From: Rickettsiales bacterium
Lineage (GTDB): Bacteria; Pseudomonadota; Alphaproteobacteria; Rs-D84; CACZYB01
DNA length: 18,631 bases
Assembly (NCBI GenBank): GCA_031288035.1
Contig: JAITSG010000033.1
Location: 1-18,631 of the forward strand
Direction: 5' to 3'
Shown: positions 1 to 7,400 of the stretch, one piece after another
How the letters are laid out: each line of letters starts with the position of its first letter
Numbering within the stretch: the stretch's first letter is position 1
Notes under the pieces: model-generated
Told to the model about the DNA's origin: nothing
Database searches by the model: none
The model's input: only the letters and a program-made list of their open reading frames with translations
Program-made: the position numbers and the translations under genes

Positions 1-555
1 GGGACGAGGCTTATGGGAGCGTTCCGGGACGACGATTCTCCGTATCCGCAAAGCGCGCAGTACTCCGCCGCGAAGCTCTACCTAATGACGCGATGGGGGT
101 TCGGCCCCGTGGCGTGGAGCATGTCGTTCGACGGGCAGTACACGAGGGACGAGCTGTTCTCGACCGAGGCGTTCTATATCGGCGGCGAGGCTTCCGTGCG
201 CGGGTTTAAGCAGGACGGAGCCCAGGGCGACAGCGGACTGGCCGTAAGGAACGATTTGAGTTTCGACCTGCAGCGCCTGTCCGGAAGCGGAAACCGGTGG
301 CTCGGAGCATTCACGCCGGGTATATTTTTCGACTACGGCCGCGTGTTCCCCAGCGCGGAGCTTGCCCTCGACCGCCCCGCCCTGACAGAGCGCGACGTGG
401 CGGTAAAGACCCTCGCCGGTGCCGGAGTGAAGCTCGCCTTCAACTACGGCATATACGAGGCCTCCGCGACCTATGCCCGCGTCCTCGACCGTGAGGAATG
501 GATGGATGAACGCGGCGCGTTCTATTTTTACGCCGGTATCAGGGGAGGGTTCTAG
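1..555 (+). CDS. TpsB/FhaC-family outer-membrane translocator, C-terminal part (5' end outside window)
   Basis: The frame is open from the first base, so the gene begins outside the window and the ATG at 13 is probably internal. The family (FhaC/ShlB/HecB) forms a 16-strand outer-membrane barrel that exports a large partner exoprotein by two-partner secretion. The visible part carries the segment FYIGGEASVRGF, matching the conserved GG..SVRGF motif of the barrel, followed by alternating hydrophobic strands and a C-terminal phenylalanine typical of BAM-inserted barrels. The POTRA domains would lie upstream. It ends in TAG. No partner exoprotein gene is visible. Family assignment is good; the substrate is unknown. 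Confidence 0.82.
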   Translation, partial: GTRLMGAFRDDDSPYPQSAQYSAAKLYLMTRWGFGPVAWSMSFDGQYTRDELFSTEAFYIGGEASVRGFKQDGAQGDSGLAVRNDLSFDLQRLSGSGNRWLGAFTPGIFFDYGRVFPSAELALDRPALTERDVAVKTLAGAGVKLAFNYGIYEASATYARVLDREEWMDERGAFYFYAGIRGGF

Positions 556-592
556 CGTGTGGCCTAGGCATGGCGGCGAAACGACTTGGCTG

Positions 593-621
593 TTGAAGTT
601 TTCCTAGCCCGTGTATATTAT
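593..621 (+). promoter_or_regulatory. sigma70-type promoter for the MazG-like gene
   Basis: TTGAAG (593-598) and TATTAT (616-621) are separated by 17 bp, with the start codon about 30 bp further on. Confidence 0.5.
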
Positions 622-650
622 GGAGTGTAATACATGGGCAAGGAGCGGCG

Positions 651-938
651 ATGGATGAAGATAGGATAGCGGTATTGGACAGGGCTAGGGCCTTGTGGGG
701 TGAGGAAAGCCAGGTTATGCTGGCCTTGGAGGAAATGGCCGAGCTTTCCAAGGAGCTTCTCAAGAACGTCAACAGGAATAGGGACAACGTAAGGGAAATC
801 GCCGCCGAGATTGCCGATGTTTATGTGGTTTTGGAGGAATTGAAGCGCGTCTATGCGATTTCCGACGGAGAGATATCGGAGCTTATCAAGGAAAAGATAG
901 ACAGGCTGGACAGGAAGCTGCGTTCGCTCGGGGGCTGA
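651..938 (+). CDS. MazG-like nucleotide pyrophosphohydrolase
   Basis: A 95-aa all-helical protein of the MazG/all-alpha NTP pyrophosphohydrolase type, which hydrolyses (d)NTPs to NMP and pyrophosphate with Mg2+ held by acidic residues. Visible metal-binding pattern: E28-x-x-E31 (EMAE) in one helix and E53-x-x-D56 (EIAD) in a later one, the family's ExxE...ExxD signature. It is a single short domain, about the size of MazG-like house-cleaning enzymes rather than two-domain E. coli MazG. The start is supported by AAGGAG about 6 nt upstream. It is monocistronic, with its own promoter and a hairpin terminator after it. Substrate specificity cannot be read from sequence. Confidence 0.75.
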   Translation: MDEDRIAVLDRARALWGEESQVMLALEEMAELSKELLKNVNRNRDNVREIAAEIADVYVVLEELKRVYAISDGEISELIKEKIDRLDRKLRSLGG

Positions 939-1006
939 CTGCCGCACCGCCGCTGGGCCAGCCATCGGATTTCAAGCGGTCTGCCCATATGCCAGGGCAG
1001 TAAATG

Positions 1007-1029
1007 AAAGGCCCCGTACGGGGCCTTTT
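1007..1029. terminator. Bidirectional intrinsic terminator
   Basis: A perfect inverted repeat, AAAGGCCCCG / CGGGGCCTTT with a 2-nt loop, flanked by A and T runs. It sits between the plus-strand MazG-like gene and the minus-strand gene ending at 1045, so it can serve both. Confidence 0.85.
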
Positions 1030-1044
1030 GTATTCCTATCCTCT

Positions 1045-1350
1045 CTATTCCTTCTTGTGGTCTTCGCCATCCTTGTCGTGCGGCTTCATCTCTATCCCGC
1101 AATCCTCGAACGCCTTTTTCATGCATTCGCGGTTGGCTTCCATCTCTTCCCTGTCGGGCTTCTCGCCCTCTGCGGGCCTGCTCGGCTTGGGACAGGCCGC
1201 CTTTTCGACGCAGGCCCTTTGTTCCTCGGTAAGGTTTTCCATATGGCGGCCGCCTTTCGGCCCGGGTCCGCCTTCGCCTGGTTTCGGCCCCTTTGCGGAC
1301 ACGGCCGCGGATATGGCCAGCATAACCGCAAGTACGATGGATCTGTTCAT
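1045..1350 (-). CDS. Small secreted cysteine-containing protein, function unknown
   Basis: A 101-aa protein with an N-terminal signal peptide (MNRSIVLAVMLAISAAVSA, likely cleaved after A-x-A), then a Gly/Pro/Lys-rich linker. The C-terminal half is charged and has four cysteines arranged as C-x5-C and C-x6-C pairs (RACVEKAAC and ECMKKAFEDC), suggesting one or two disulfides in the periplasm or outside the cell. The tail is rich in Asp, Lys and His. Ribosome site GGAGAAAACC precedes the ATG. I do not recognise a named family. It is flanked by terminators on both sides and is therefore a separate transcription unit. Confidence 0.65.
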   Translation of the reverse strand: MNRSIVLAVMLAISAAVSAKGPKPGEGGPGPKGGRHMENLTEEQRACVEKAACPKPSRPAEGEKPDREEMEANRECMKKAFEDCGIEMKPHDKDGEDHKKE

Positions 1351-1421
1351 GGTTTTCTCCTTTTTCTTGGTTTATCGGATTGCCTTGTATCGGAGCACGA
1401 TCTCTTGTTTCCAGCGTCGCC

Positions 1422-1450
1422 ATTATAGCACGTTCCGGATGGAATGGAAA
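1422..1450 (-). promoter_or_regulatory. Promoter for the secreted cysteine protein
   Basis: On the minus strand, a perfect TATAAT (plus positions 1422-1427) lies 17 bp from a weak -35 TTTCCA (1445-1450), about 70 bp before the start codon. Confidence 0.4.
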
Positions 1451-1451
1451 T

Positions 1452-1473
1452 AAAAAAGCGGCCCCTGGGCCGC
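1452..1473 (-). terminator. Intrinsic terminator of the DUF2934 gene
   Basis: On the minus strand, stem GCGGCC / GGCCGC with a 4-nt loop is followed by six T residues (A run at 1452-1457 on plus). It lies just after the stop codon at 1487. Confidence 0.8.
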
Positions 1474-1486
1474 CTTGGGATATTCG

Positions 1487-2017
1487 CTATTTCTTATCCG
1501 ACGGCTTTTTCGGCGCCATCTTGACCACTATGGATTTCTTCACCACGGGTTTTAGGGCCGCGGCCTTTTTTAGGAGAGCCGGCCGGGGCGTGATGTTTTT
1601 GGAGGCCGGATTGGCCGCTGGTTTTTTCAGGGCCGGCTTCTTTGCGGCGGTCTTTTGGGTTGCCGGTTTTTTTGCCGCGGCTTTTACGGTCGGAGCCTTT
1701 TTGGCTGGCTGCCTCCCGGGCGCGGGCGCGGCCTTCTTTTTGGCCGGTTTCGGGGTAGGCTTTTTTTTGACGCCGAAGGCCGCCTCTACGTCCTCCCTGG
1801 TAGTTTTGGGCCCCGCGGGCTTCGCGACTATAAAGACCGCGCGCCTCGCCACCGCCGGCGCGCCGCATTCTTTTTTCGTGCACACGGGCTTCATGTGGGC
1901 CAGTTCATAACGCCTTTCGGCCTCGTTCCAGATTTCTGCGTCGCGGCCGTCCGGGCATCCCTCGTCCAGCCAGATATAATATGCGGCTGTTCTGATATAT
2001 TCGTTTTTGTTGTGCAT
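1487..2017 (-). CDS. DUF2934 protein with a histone-H1-like Lys/Ala/Pro tail
   Basis: A 176-aa protein in two parts. Residues about 5-42 match the DUF2934 pattern (I..AAYYIWLDEGCPDGRD..IW..AE), a short helical domain of unknown function. Residues about 85-176 are almost only Lys, Ala and Pro, with repeated KKPA/KKAA blocks as in histone-H1-like bacterial proteins (AlgP, Hc1-type tails), suggesting non-specific binding of nucleic acid or polyanions. Two cysteines (C-x4-C, VCTKKEC) lie between. Strong ribosome site AGGAGGAGAAAA precedes ATG. It is divergent from the bactofilin gene. The nucleoid role is inference from composition; the tail is low complexity and could vary in length between strains. 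Confidence 0.65.
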   Translation of the reverse strand: MHNKNEYIRTAAYYIWLDEGCPDGRDAEIWNEAERRYELAHMKPVCTKKECGAPAVARRAVFIVAKPAGPKTTREDVEAAFGVKKKPTPKPAKKKAAPAPGRQPAKKAPTVKAAAKKPATQKTAAKKPALKKPAANPASKNITPRPALLKKAAALKPVVKKSIVVKMAPKKPSDKK

Positions 2018-2083
2018 TTTTCTCCTCCTATGCCGGGGATTTTACCACCCTTTCCCGCAAAGTCCATAAGAAATTTTTCACAC

Positions 2084-2111
2084 TTGATATTTTCCGCGCG
2101 CCTGTTATAAT
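2084..2111 (+). promoter_or_regulatory. Strong sigma70-type promoter for the bactofilin gene
   Basis: TTGATA (2084-2089), 16-bp spacer, perfect TATAAT (2106-2111). The expected transcript start near 2118 lies after the GTG at 2114, which argues against that GTG as the translation start. Confidence 0.75.
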
Positions 2112-2134
2112 CTGTGCGAAAAAAGAGGTGCCCG

Positions 2135-2560
2135 ATGGAAACCAAGGACAAGCAGGAGCTTTTGAACAACCTTACGAAAGTCAACCCGGTATTTGCCGGC
2201 GCGGCCAAGGGGCACACCGTCGTGTCCAAGAGCGACGGCAAGCAGCTTATCGTCGGGCGCAGCATAAAGCTCAACGGCGAAATCGACGTGTGCGAGAGCC
2301 TGGTGGTCGAGGGCACGCTGGAGGCCAACCTGTCCAGCGCGAAGTGCCTTGACATAGTGGGCGGCGGCCGTTTCTCGGGCTCGGCCCAGGTGGACGAGGC
2401 CCACGTTTCCGGAACGTTCGACGGCGAGCTTGTCGTCAACGGCGTGCTTTATGTATATGAAACAGGCGTTGTGTCCGGCAAGATAAGCTACATCTCGCTG
2501 ATAGTCGAGAAGGGCGGCGTGTTGAGGGGGACGCTGAAGAACATAACCGCCGCGAAATGA
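2135..2560 (+). CDS. Bactofilin-family cytoskeletal protein
   Basis: A 141-aa bactofilin (PF04519), a polymer-forming protein with a right-handed beta-helix core that builds membrane-associated filaments for cell shape, stalk or envelope enzymes. The core (about residues 45-135) shows the repeating short strands with Gly turns: IVGRSIKLNGEID, LVVEGTLEANL, RFSGSAQVDEAHVSGTFDGEL, VSGKISYISLIVEKGGVLRG. The N-terminal about 40 residues are a flexible leader and the C-terminus is short, as usual. ATG 2135 is chosen over GTG 2114 because AAGAGGTG sits 4-5 nt before it and the promoter would start transcription after the GTG. tRNA-Thr follows closely. Confidence 0.88.
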   Translation: METKDKQELLNNLTKVNPVFAGAAKGHTVVSKSDGKQLIVGRSIKLNGEIDVCESLVVEGTLEANLSSAKCLDIVGGGRFSGSAQVDEAHVSGTFDGELVVNGVLYVYETGVVSGKISYISLIVEKGGVLRGTLKNITAAK

Positions 2561-2565
2561 CTTAT

Positions 2566-2640
2566 GCCGGTTTAGCTCAGCGGTAGAGCAACCGCTTCGT
2601 AAGCGGTAGGCCGTCTGTTCAAATCAGACAACCGGCACCA
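2566..2640 (+). tRNA. tRNA-Thr (anticodon CGT), CCA encoded; integration target
   Basis: Cloverleaf: acceptor GCCGGTT / AACCGGC, D arm GCTC-AGCGGTA-GAGC, anticodon stem ACCGC / GCGGT with loop TTCGTAA (anticodon CGT, reading ACG), T arm GTCTG-TTCAAAT-CAGAC, then discriminator A and encoded CCA at 2638-2640. The 3' 46 bases (2595-2640) are repeated exactly at 13052-13097, so this gene is the attachment site of the element. The tRNA remains intact after integration; its 3' half now comes from the element side. Confidence 0.96.
2595..2640 (+). repeat. attL core (46-bp direct repeat, inside tRNA-Thr)
   Basis: Identical to 13052-13097 over 46 bases, from CTTCGTAAGC in the anticodon arm to the terminal CCA. 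The base before and the bases after differ between copies, which fixes the limits of identity. Confidence 0.95.
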
Positions 2641-2691
2641 TCCAAAAGCCGCAGGAAACCTAGGCTTTTTAAGGTTTTCTATTCGGAATCG

Positions 2692-2720
2692 AAAGTGCAA
2701 AAAAGTGCTAAAAAATGCAA
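2692..2720. repeat. Three phased AAAGTGCAA-like repeats near attL
   Basis: AAAGTGCAA (2692), AAAGTGCTA (2702) and AAATGCAA (2713) place the TGC core at 2696, 2706 and 2716, exactly one helical turn apart. Located between the attL core and the integrase gene, they are candidate arm-type or accessory-factor sites. Role is inferred from position and phasing. Confidence 0.45.
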
Positions 2721-2732
2721 GAACAAATGAGG

Positions 2733-2756
2733 AATCGTGCACAAAACTTACACAAA
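2733..2756. repeat. Left copies of candidate arm-type sites
   Basis: AATCGTGCACAA (2733-2744) followed by CTTACACAAA (2747-2756). The same two words recur in swapped order at 12970-12990 next to attR. The second word overlaps the integrase stop codon. Confidence 0.55.
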
Positions 2757-3104
2757 GGCTTCGTCCATGGCTTTTGCTTCTTCTTCGGCAATGAGATGAG
2801 CATACTTCGTCGTGGTTTTTATATCGGCATGTCCCAGTACTTTTTGGACTAGCCGGAGGTCCTTCGTAGCCTTGTGAAGCCACGTCGCAGTGGTATGGCG
2901 CATAGTATGGAATGTGAATGTCTTGGCGGCGACGCCTGCCCGGCGTAGGGTGCCGTTCCAGGAGGTTTTGATGTCCTTTATTGGACGCCCCCGGTATGAG
3001 AACACGAACTCGCCCGTGCGCGGGAGGTCCGCGAGCAGTTTTCCGAGTTTTGGTATCATGTGTATATTGTGGTTTTTAGCGCAGGTTGCAAATGGCGTGG
3101 TCAA
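2748..3104 (-). pseudogene. Tyrosine integrase, C-terminal catalytic fragment
   Basis: About 118 aa of a phage-type tyrosine recombinase (PF00589) pointing toward the tRNA copy. Present: a beta-hairpin lysine region (AKNHNIHMIP), H66-x-x-R69 (HTMRH), the GH motif at H92 (VLGHADIKTTTKY) and the nucleophile Y101. Absent: the arm-binding domain, the SAM-like core-binding domain, and the first catalytic arginine motif. In frame, the sequence is open only about 15 codons upstream of the TTG at 3104 before a TGA, and the homologous part ends about there. No N-terminal remnant is visible further upstream, where the AT-rich cassette begins. It is most likely inactive for recombination alone. Confidence 0.85.
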
Positions 3105-3220
3105 GAGAATGCGCTTGACTTTTAGACAGAAATGTGGTATAAGTCAATTAACGAATATTCTTTACATTCTGTAGAAATATTCATACTCTTGAATAAGAAA
3201 CGCCCACTAACCGCCCACTA

Positions 3221-3249
3221 TTGATTACCTGCTGTTTTTGTGGTACAAT
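3221..3249 (+). promoter_or_regulatory. Promoter of the SDH-protease cassette
   Basis: TTGATT (3221-3226), 17-bp spacer, TACAAT (3244-3249), about 20 bp before the first start codon. With the terminator at 4378-4401 it makes the two-gene cassette self-contained. Confidence 0.7.
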
Positions 3250-3268
3250 GTAAAAGGGGAGATTGGAT

Positions 3269-3463
3269 ATGGATGATAGAAAACTTATAGCAGAAATGCA
3301 AAAACATTTGAAAAAGATAGGTCTGCTTGAACGGCTTAATGAGCAAAGCCGTGAGCCTAGAGATGATATTACCCCTCCGTCGAAGTACAAAGATTTAAGG
3401 GATTATGCTGATACGTTTAGAGGAACTGGTTCTTTTGTGATTACTGGAAACAGATATGCCTAA
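3269..3463 (+). CDS. Small protein paired with the SDH-type protease, function unknown
   Basis: A 64-aa soluble, charged protein (MDDRKLIAEMQKHLKKIG...). The N-terminal 25-30 residues form a likely amphipathic helix; the rest is polar and ends in NRYA. ATG 3269 is preferred over TTG 3263 because AGGGGAG lies 7 nt upstream of it. Its stop overlaps the start of the protease gene by 8 nt (ATGCCTAA), so the two are translationally coupled and probably act together, for example as adaptor, inhibitor or antitoxin-like partner. I recognise no family. AT-rich like the next gene and unlike the surrounding GC-rich sequence. Confidence 0.7.
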   Translation: MDDRKLIAEMQKHLKKIGLLERLNEQSREPRDDITPPSKYKDLRDYADTFRGTGSFVITGNRYA

Positions 3464-4352
3464 TCAGAGGGATATAATCAGTGAAATCGAAAAATATTCT
3501 TCAGATCATTCTCCGCTGGATTTCGTCCGCAGAAAGTATTTGAATGAACTAAATGATTTCGTTAATGTTGGTAAAGAAGAAAAAGATAAGCGTGATACTA
3601 TTATTTACGCATCTTCTTATTTGTCTGATAATGTGCAGAGTAGTCCATCAATATCTATAATAAAAGAGGATATAAGGCTTCTGATGGCTGTGATGCAAGG
3701 TTTGAAGAAGAAAAACCTCGATATATTGCTGCATAGTCCCGGAGGAACATTAGAAGCTACAGAGCAGATTGTAAATTATTTACGTGGCCGATATAAAAAC
3801 ATTAGGGTCATTGTACCAATGAGCGCTATGTCTGCCGCAACAATGTTAGCGTGTGCTGCCGACGAAATAATTATAACGAAACACGGTTCTCTAGGGCCTA
3901 TTGATCCACAATATAACGGTATTTCCGTAAAGACTATAATTAGCGAATTTGAGCTAGCCGAGAAAAACGTGATTGCCAATCCGAATGCTGCTGCATTATG
4001 GTTGGAAAGAATAAGACATTATCCCAGCTATATAGAATGTCAGGGGGTATTAAACGCTTCTCAAAATAGGGTTAGCGAATGGTTGACAAAATATATGCAA
4101 TTGCCTGCAAAAACGGCTGAAAATATATCGAAATGGTTGGCTAATGCAGATGAGCATGGGTTGCATGGCCGCCCGATTTGTTTTGAAGAGCTTAAGAGCC
4201 ACGGTCTTAAGGTTTCCTTATTGGAGGACAACCAAGAATTCCAAGAGAAAGTTTTACCTGTCTTTCATGCTATGATGGCTACTTTTGACAATGCTCCTTG
4301 TGTTAAAATTGTTGAAAACCAAAATGGCATAGGAAGATATTTGAAGCAGTAA
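3456..4352 (+). CDS. SDH-type serine protease (ClpP/SppA fold, PF01972-like)
   Basis: A 298-aa protein resembling the serine dehydrogenase proteinase family, a branch of the ClpP/crotonase fold. Visible marks: ILLHSPGGTLEA (SPGG at 94-97, oxyanion region), VPMSAMSAATMLACAADEI with S126 as likely nucleophile, and GSLGPIDPQ (GPIDPQ 147-152), a hallmark of this family. The C-terminal part (HGLHGRPICFEELKSHGLKV, then KIVEN..G) also matches the family. No signal peptide or membrane helix is seen, so it is probably cytosolic and oligomeric. Coupled to the 64-aa gene before it, and read from its own promoter. As phage cargo it may be a superinfection-exclusion or defence protease; that role is inference. 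Confidence 0.85.
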   Translation: MPNQRDIISEIEKYSSDHSPLDFVRRKYLNELNDFVNVGKEEKDKRDTIIYASSYLSDNVQSSPSISIIKEDIRLLMAVMQGLKKKNLDILLHSPGGTLEATEQIVNYLRGRYKNIRVIVPMSAMSAATMLACAADEIIITKHGSLGPIDPQYNGISVKTIISEFELAEKNVIANPNAAALWLERIRHYPSYIECQGVLNASQNRVSEWLTKYMQLPAKTAENISKWLANADEHGLHGRPICFEELKSHGLKVSLLEDNQEFQEKVLPVFHAMMATFDNAPCVKIVENQNGIGRYLKQ

Positions 4353-4377
4353 TAGTCAATTGATAACTTTTTTACCG

Positions 4378-4401
4378 CCTCCCCACCGGGGAGGTTTTTT
4401 T
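4378..4401 (+). terminator. Intrinsic terminator closing the SDH-protease cassette
   Basis: Stem CCTCCCC / GGGGAGG with a 3-nt loop followed by seven T residues. It ends only 11 bp before the ATG of the polyvalent-protein gene at 4413. Confidence 0.9.
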
Positions 4402-4412
4402 AATGGGAAAAC

Positions 4413-7400
4413 ATGAACGAATACCAGACATTGAAATCCGCCGGGTTCTCGGAGGGCGAGATAGCGGCCTTCATGCGGCCGCGCCTTATCGACGGCGGAT
4501 TCTCGGACATGGAGGTGAACCAATATTTCCAAGACCAGTCCGGGAAGCGCCCCGTGTCCGTCATGGGATCGGAACAGTCCGAGGACATAAAGGAGATAGC
4601 AAACGCGTGCCGGGCGGAAATAGATGCGGCCGCGAGCGAGGGCGTGGATCTAGACTGGGAAGACGCGCTCAAGCTCGGCTGGCAGAACTCGGTCGCCGGA
4701 ATGGTGAAGCGAGGGAAGCTCCCGGACGAATACCTTTCCGACAACGCCGGGAGCCTTAACGTCTTCGAGAGGACGCTTTCCGGCATAGCGGGCCTTGTCG
4801 CGGATACTCCGGTTTTCCTCGCGGGCGGAAAAGCGGGCGCGGCAGGCGGCGCGGCGGCAGGAGCCGCGGCCGGGTCGGTCATACCCGGAGTAGGCACCGC
4901 GGCGGGCGCGGCCGGAGGCGCCCTCGTCGGAGGCGGCGCGGGGGCCTTCGGGTTCCATGCGGCGGCGAGGCAGATACTTGTCGACGCATACCAGCGCGGC
5001 GAGGTTGCGACCGCGGAGGAATTGTGGGAAAGGGTGAAAAGCGCGGCTGGGGCCGGGGGGAAGGCGGCGGCTGTAGGCGCCCTGATGGGGCCGGTCGGGA
5101 AAGCGGCGGGAGCAGTTTCCTCCGTTGCCGGGCTCGGCGCCAAGGGGGCGACGCTCGTAGAGACGGCCGCGCAGGTCGGGACAATGGCGACGGCGGGCCC
5201 GGTCATTGCCGAGGGGCGCATGCCGACACAGCAGGATTTCATAGACAGCGCGTTCATGGTGCTCGGCCTTAAGGGCGCGAAGATGCTTACCCAGAAGACC
5301 GTCAATGTGGTCAAGAACACCGTGTTGCCGAAGCTCATGAAGGAATACGTGAAGACCGGGCAGGTGCCGCAGGAAATCATGTCCGAGGTTGTAAAAGACC
5401 CCGTGAAGGCCGCGAACCTGCTCTCGAAGAACAAGGATATAGACGGGCGCCAGGTACAGGAGAGATGGGACATAAGGAGGGAATACAGGGACGTCAAGGC
5501 GAGTCCGACCGGCGGGGACGCGTACAAGGTACTGGTCGAGATGAGGCCGGAAGAGATGAAGCGCATGCTCGTTCAAAAGGGCGCGGCGATAAGGAACGCC
5601 GACGGCGATCTGATCGTAGAGGGGAGGCAACTGTTGCGGGAAACCGGGACAAAAAGCAACTTCGGTTTCACAAAGATTATATTCAAGCACGGGATAGGCG
5701 AGAAGGATGCGATGAAACTCCCGGAGTTTATCAGGAAGTACGCTCCGGTCGAGGATACAAAGCAACAGCAAGTATGGCGTGTGCCGATAAACGAAAAAGA
5801 ACACTATACGATAGTGTTCAATAAAGGGAAGTTATCTGAACCGGGTTCAACTCCCACCAGCTTGCTCCAAATGGGCGATACACAACAGCCGGGTACAACT
5901 CCTGCGCCATCGGTTGCCGGTTCGGTTTCCAGTATAGCAGAAACCGGTAAAAATGTCAATGAAAATTACCTTGTGAGCATGTACCGGGAGCCAAACGCTG
6001 GGAGTATCCCGCTCTCCGCGCCCAAGGCCCGGGGGACTACGCCGGCCGAGCAGGAGATAAATTCCCGGATAAGCTTCGACGCCGCGCCCAAGAGGACTCC
6101 GAAGACCATATTCACGGAGCTTAAGAACAAATTCCTGACCGCCATGGTGGACAGGCTGCGCCCCCTCGAAATAGCGGTCGAGAAAAGCGGGGAAAAGCCT
6201 TCGATAGAGAACGACCCCTACAAGCTCGCCAGAATGTACGAGGGCGTGTCGGGCAAGGGCGATCACTTCCTGGAGCGCGCGACGTTCGATTTCAAGACCG
6301 GAAAGAACAACGGCAGGTCGTTCAAGTCCATAATAGGCTCGGTCAAGAACGTGGACGAGTTCAGGAGCTATCTGGTGGCCAGGCGCGCCGTGGAGCTGTC
6401 CGCCCGCAGTATCAGGACCGGCGTGCCCGAAGCGTCCGCAAAGGCGGTGGTCCTTGAGTTGGAGGGGAAATACGCCGCCGCGGCCGCGGAGATATACGCA
6501 TACCAGGACAGGGTGTTGAAATACGCCGTGGATTCGGGGCGAATTTCGCAAGAGACATACCAGGCCATAAAGGCGAACAACAAATACTATGTCCCGTTCC
6601 AGCGGGAGATGGACGGCCCTGGCGGCATATTCGCGGGCGGCGGCAGGAATTTCAAGTCGAAATCTCCGGTCAGGGCCATAGAGGGCTCGGAGCGGCCCAT
6701 AATAGACCCGTTCGAAAGCATTATAAAAAACACCTACGACATACTGGCCAGCGTGGAAAAGAACGAAGTCGCCAGGGCCTTGGCCGACCTGGCGGGCAAG
6801 CCGGGCATGGAAGGCGTGATAGAAAAGAGCAACGTATCCTTCCGGGGCCAGAAGGTAAGCAAGTCCCAGCTTAAAAGCAAGGGGATAGACATAGACGACG
6901 ATTTCCTGGACGTGAAGACGCCAAGTCCGATAAACGAAAAGAACCAGATAGTCGCGTATAGGAACGGCGCGAGGGAAATCTACAAGGTCGACCCGGCCAT
7001 AGCCAAGATAATAAACGGACTGGGGCCAAGCAGCATGGGCTGGGTGGAAAGGGTGCTGAGCCTTCCCGCGCGGACGCTCCGCGCCGGAGCCACGCTGACC
7101 CCGGATTTCTGGGTCAAGAACATGGCCAGGGACATGCTGCAGGCGTTCATAGTTTCGAAGGGGTCGTTCAAGCCCGGGCTGGATACGGCAAAGGGGTTGA
7201 AAAGCTCCGTAGCCAAAGACGACGCGTACTGGAATTGGAAGAAGTCCGGGGGAAGCGGCTCGTCCATGGTAAGCGTGGACAGGAAAAACCTTCAGAAGCA
7301 ATTCAAGGCCCTGAACGAAACCGGCTATTCGGGCAAGGTTTGGAACATAGTCAGGCACCCCATGGAGCTTTTGCGGCTCGGCTCCGAGATAGGCGAGGAG

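Noticed and set aside
2114..2134. GTG start giving a longer bactofilin
   Set aside because: The promoter places transcription start after this GTG, and the ribosome site fits ATG 2135.
2644..2674. AAAAGCC...GGCTTTT as a terminator after tRNA-Thr
   Set aside because: The 7-bp AT-rich stem with a 12-nt loop is weak; plausible but not enough to annotate.
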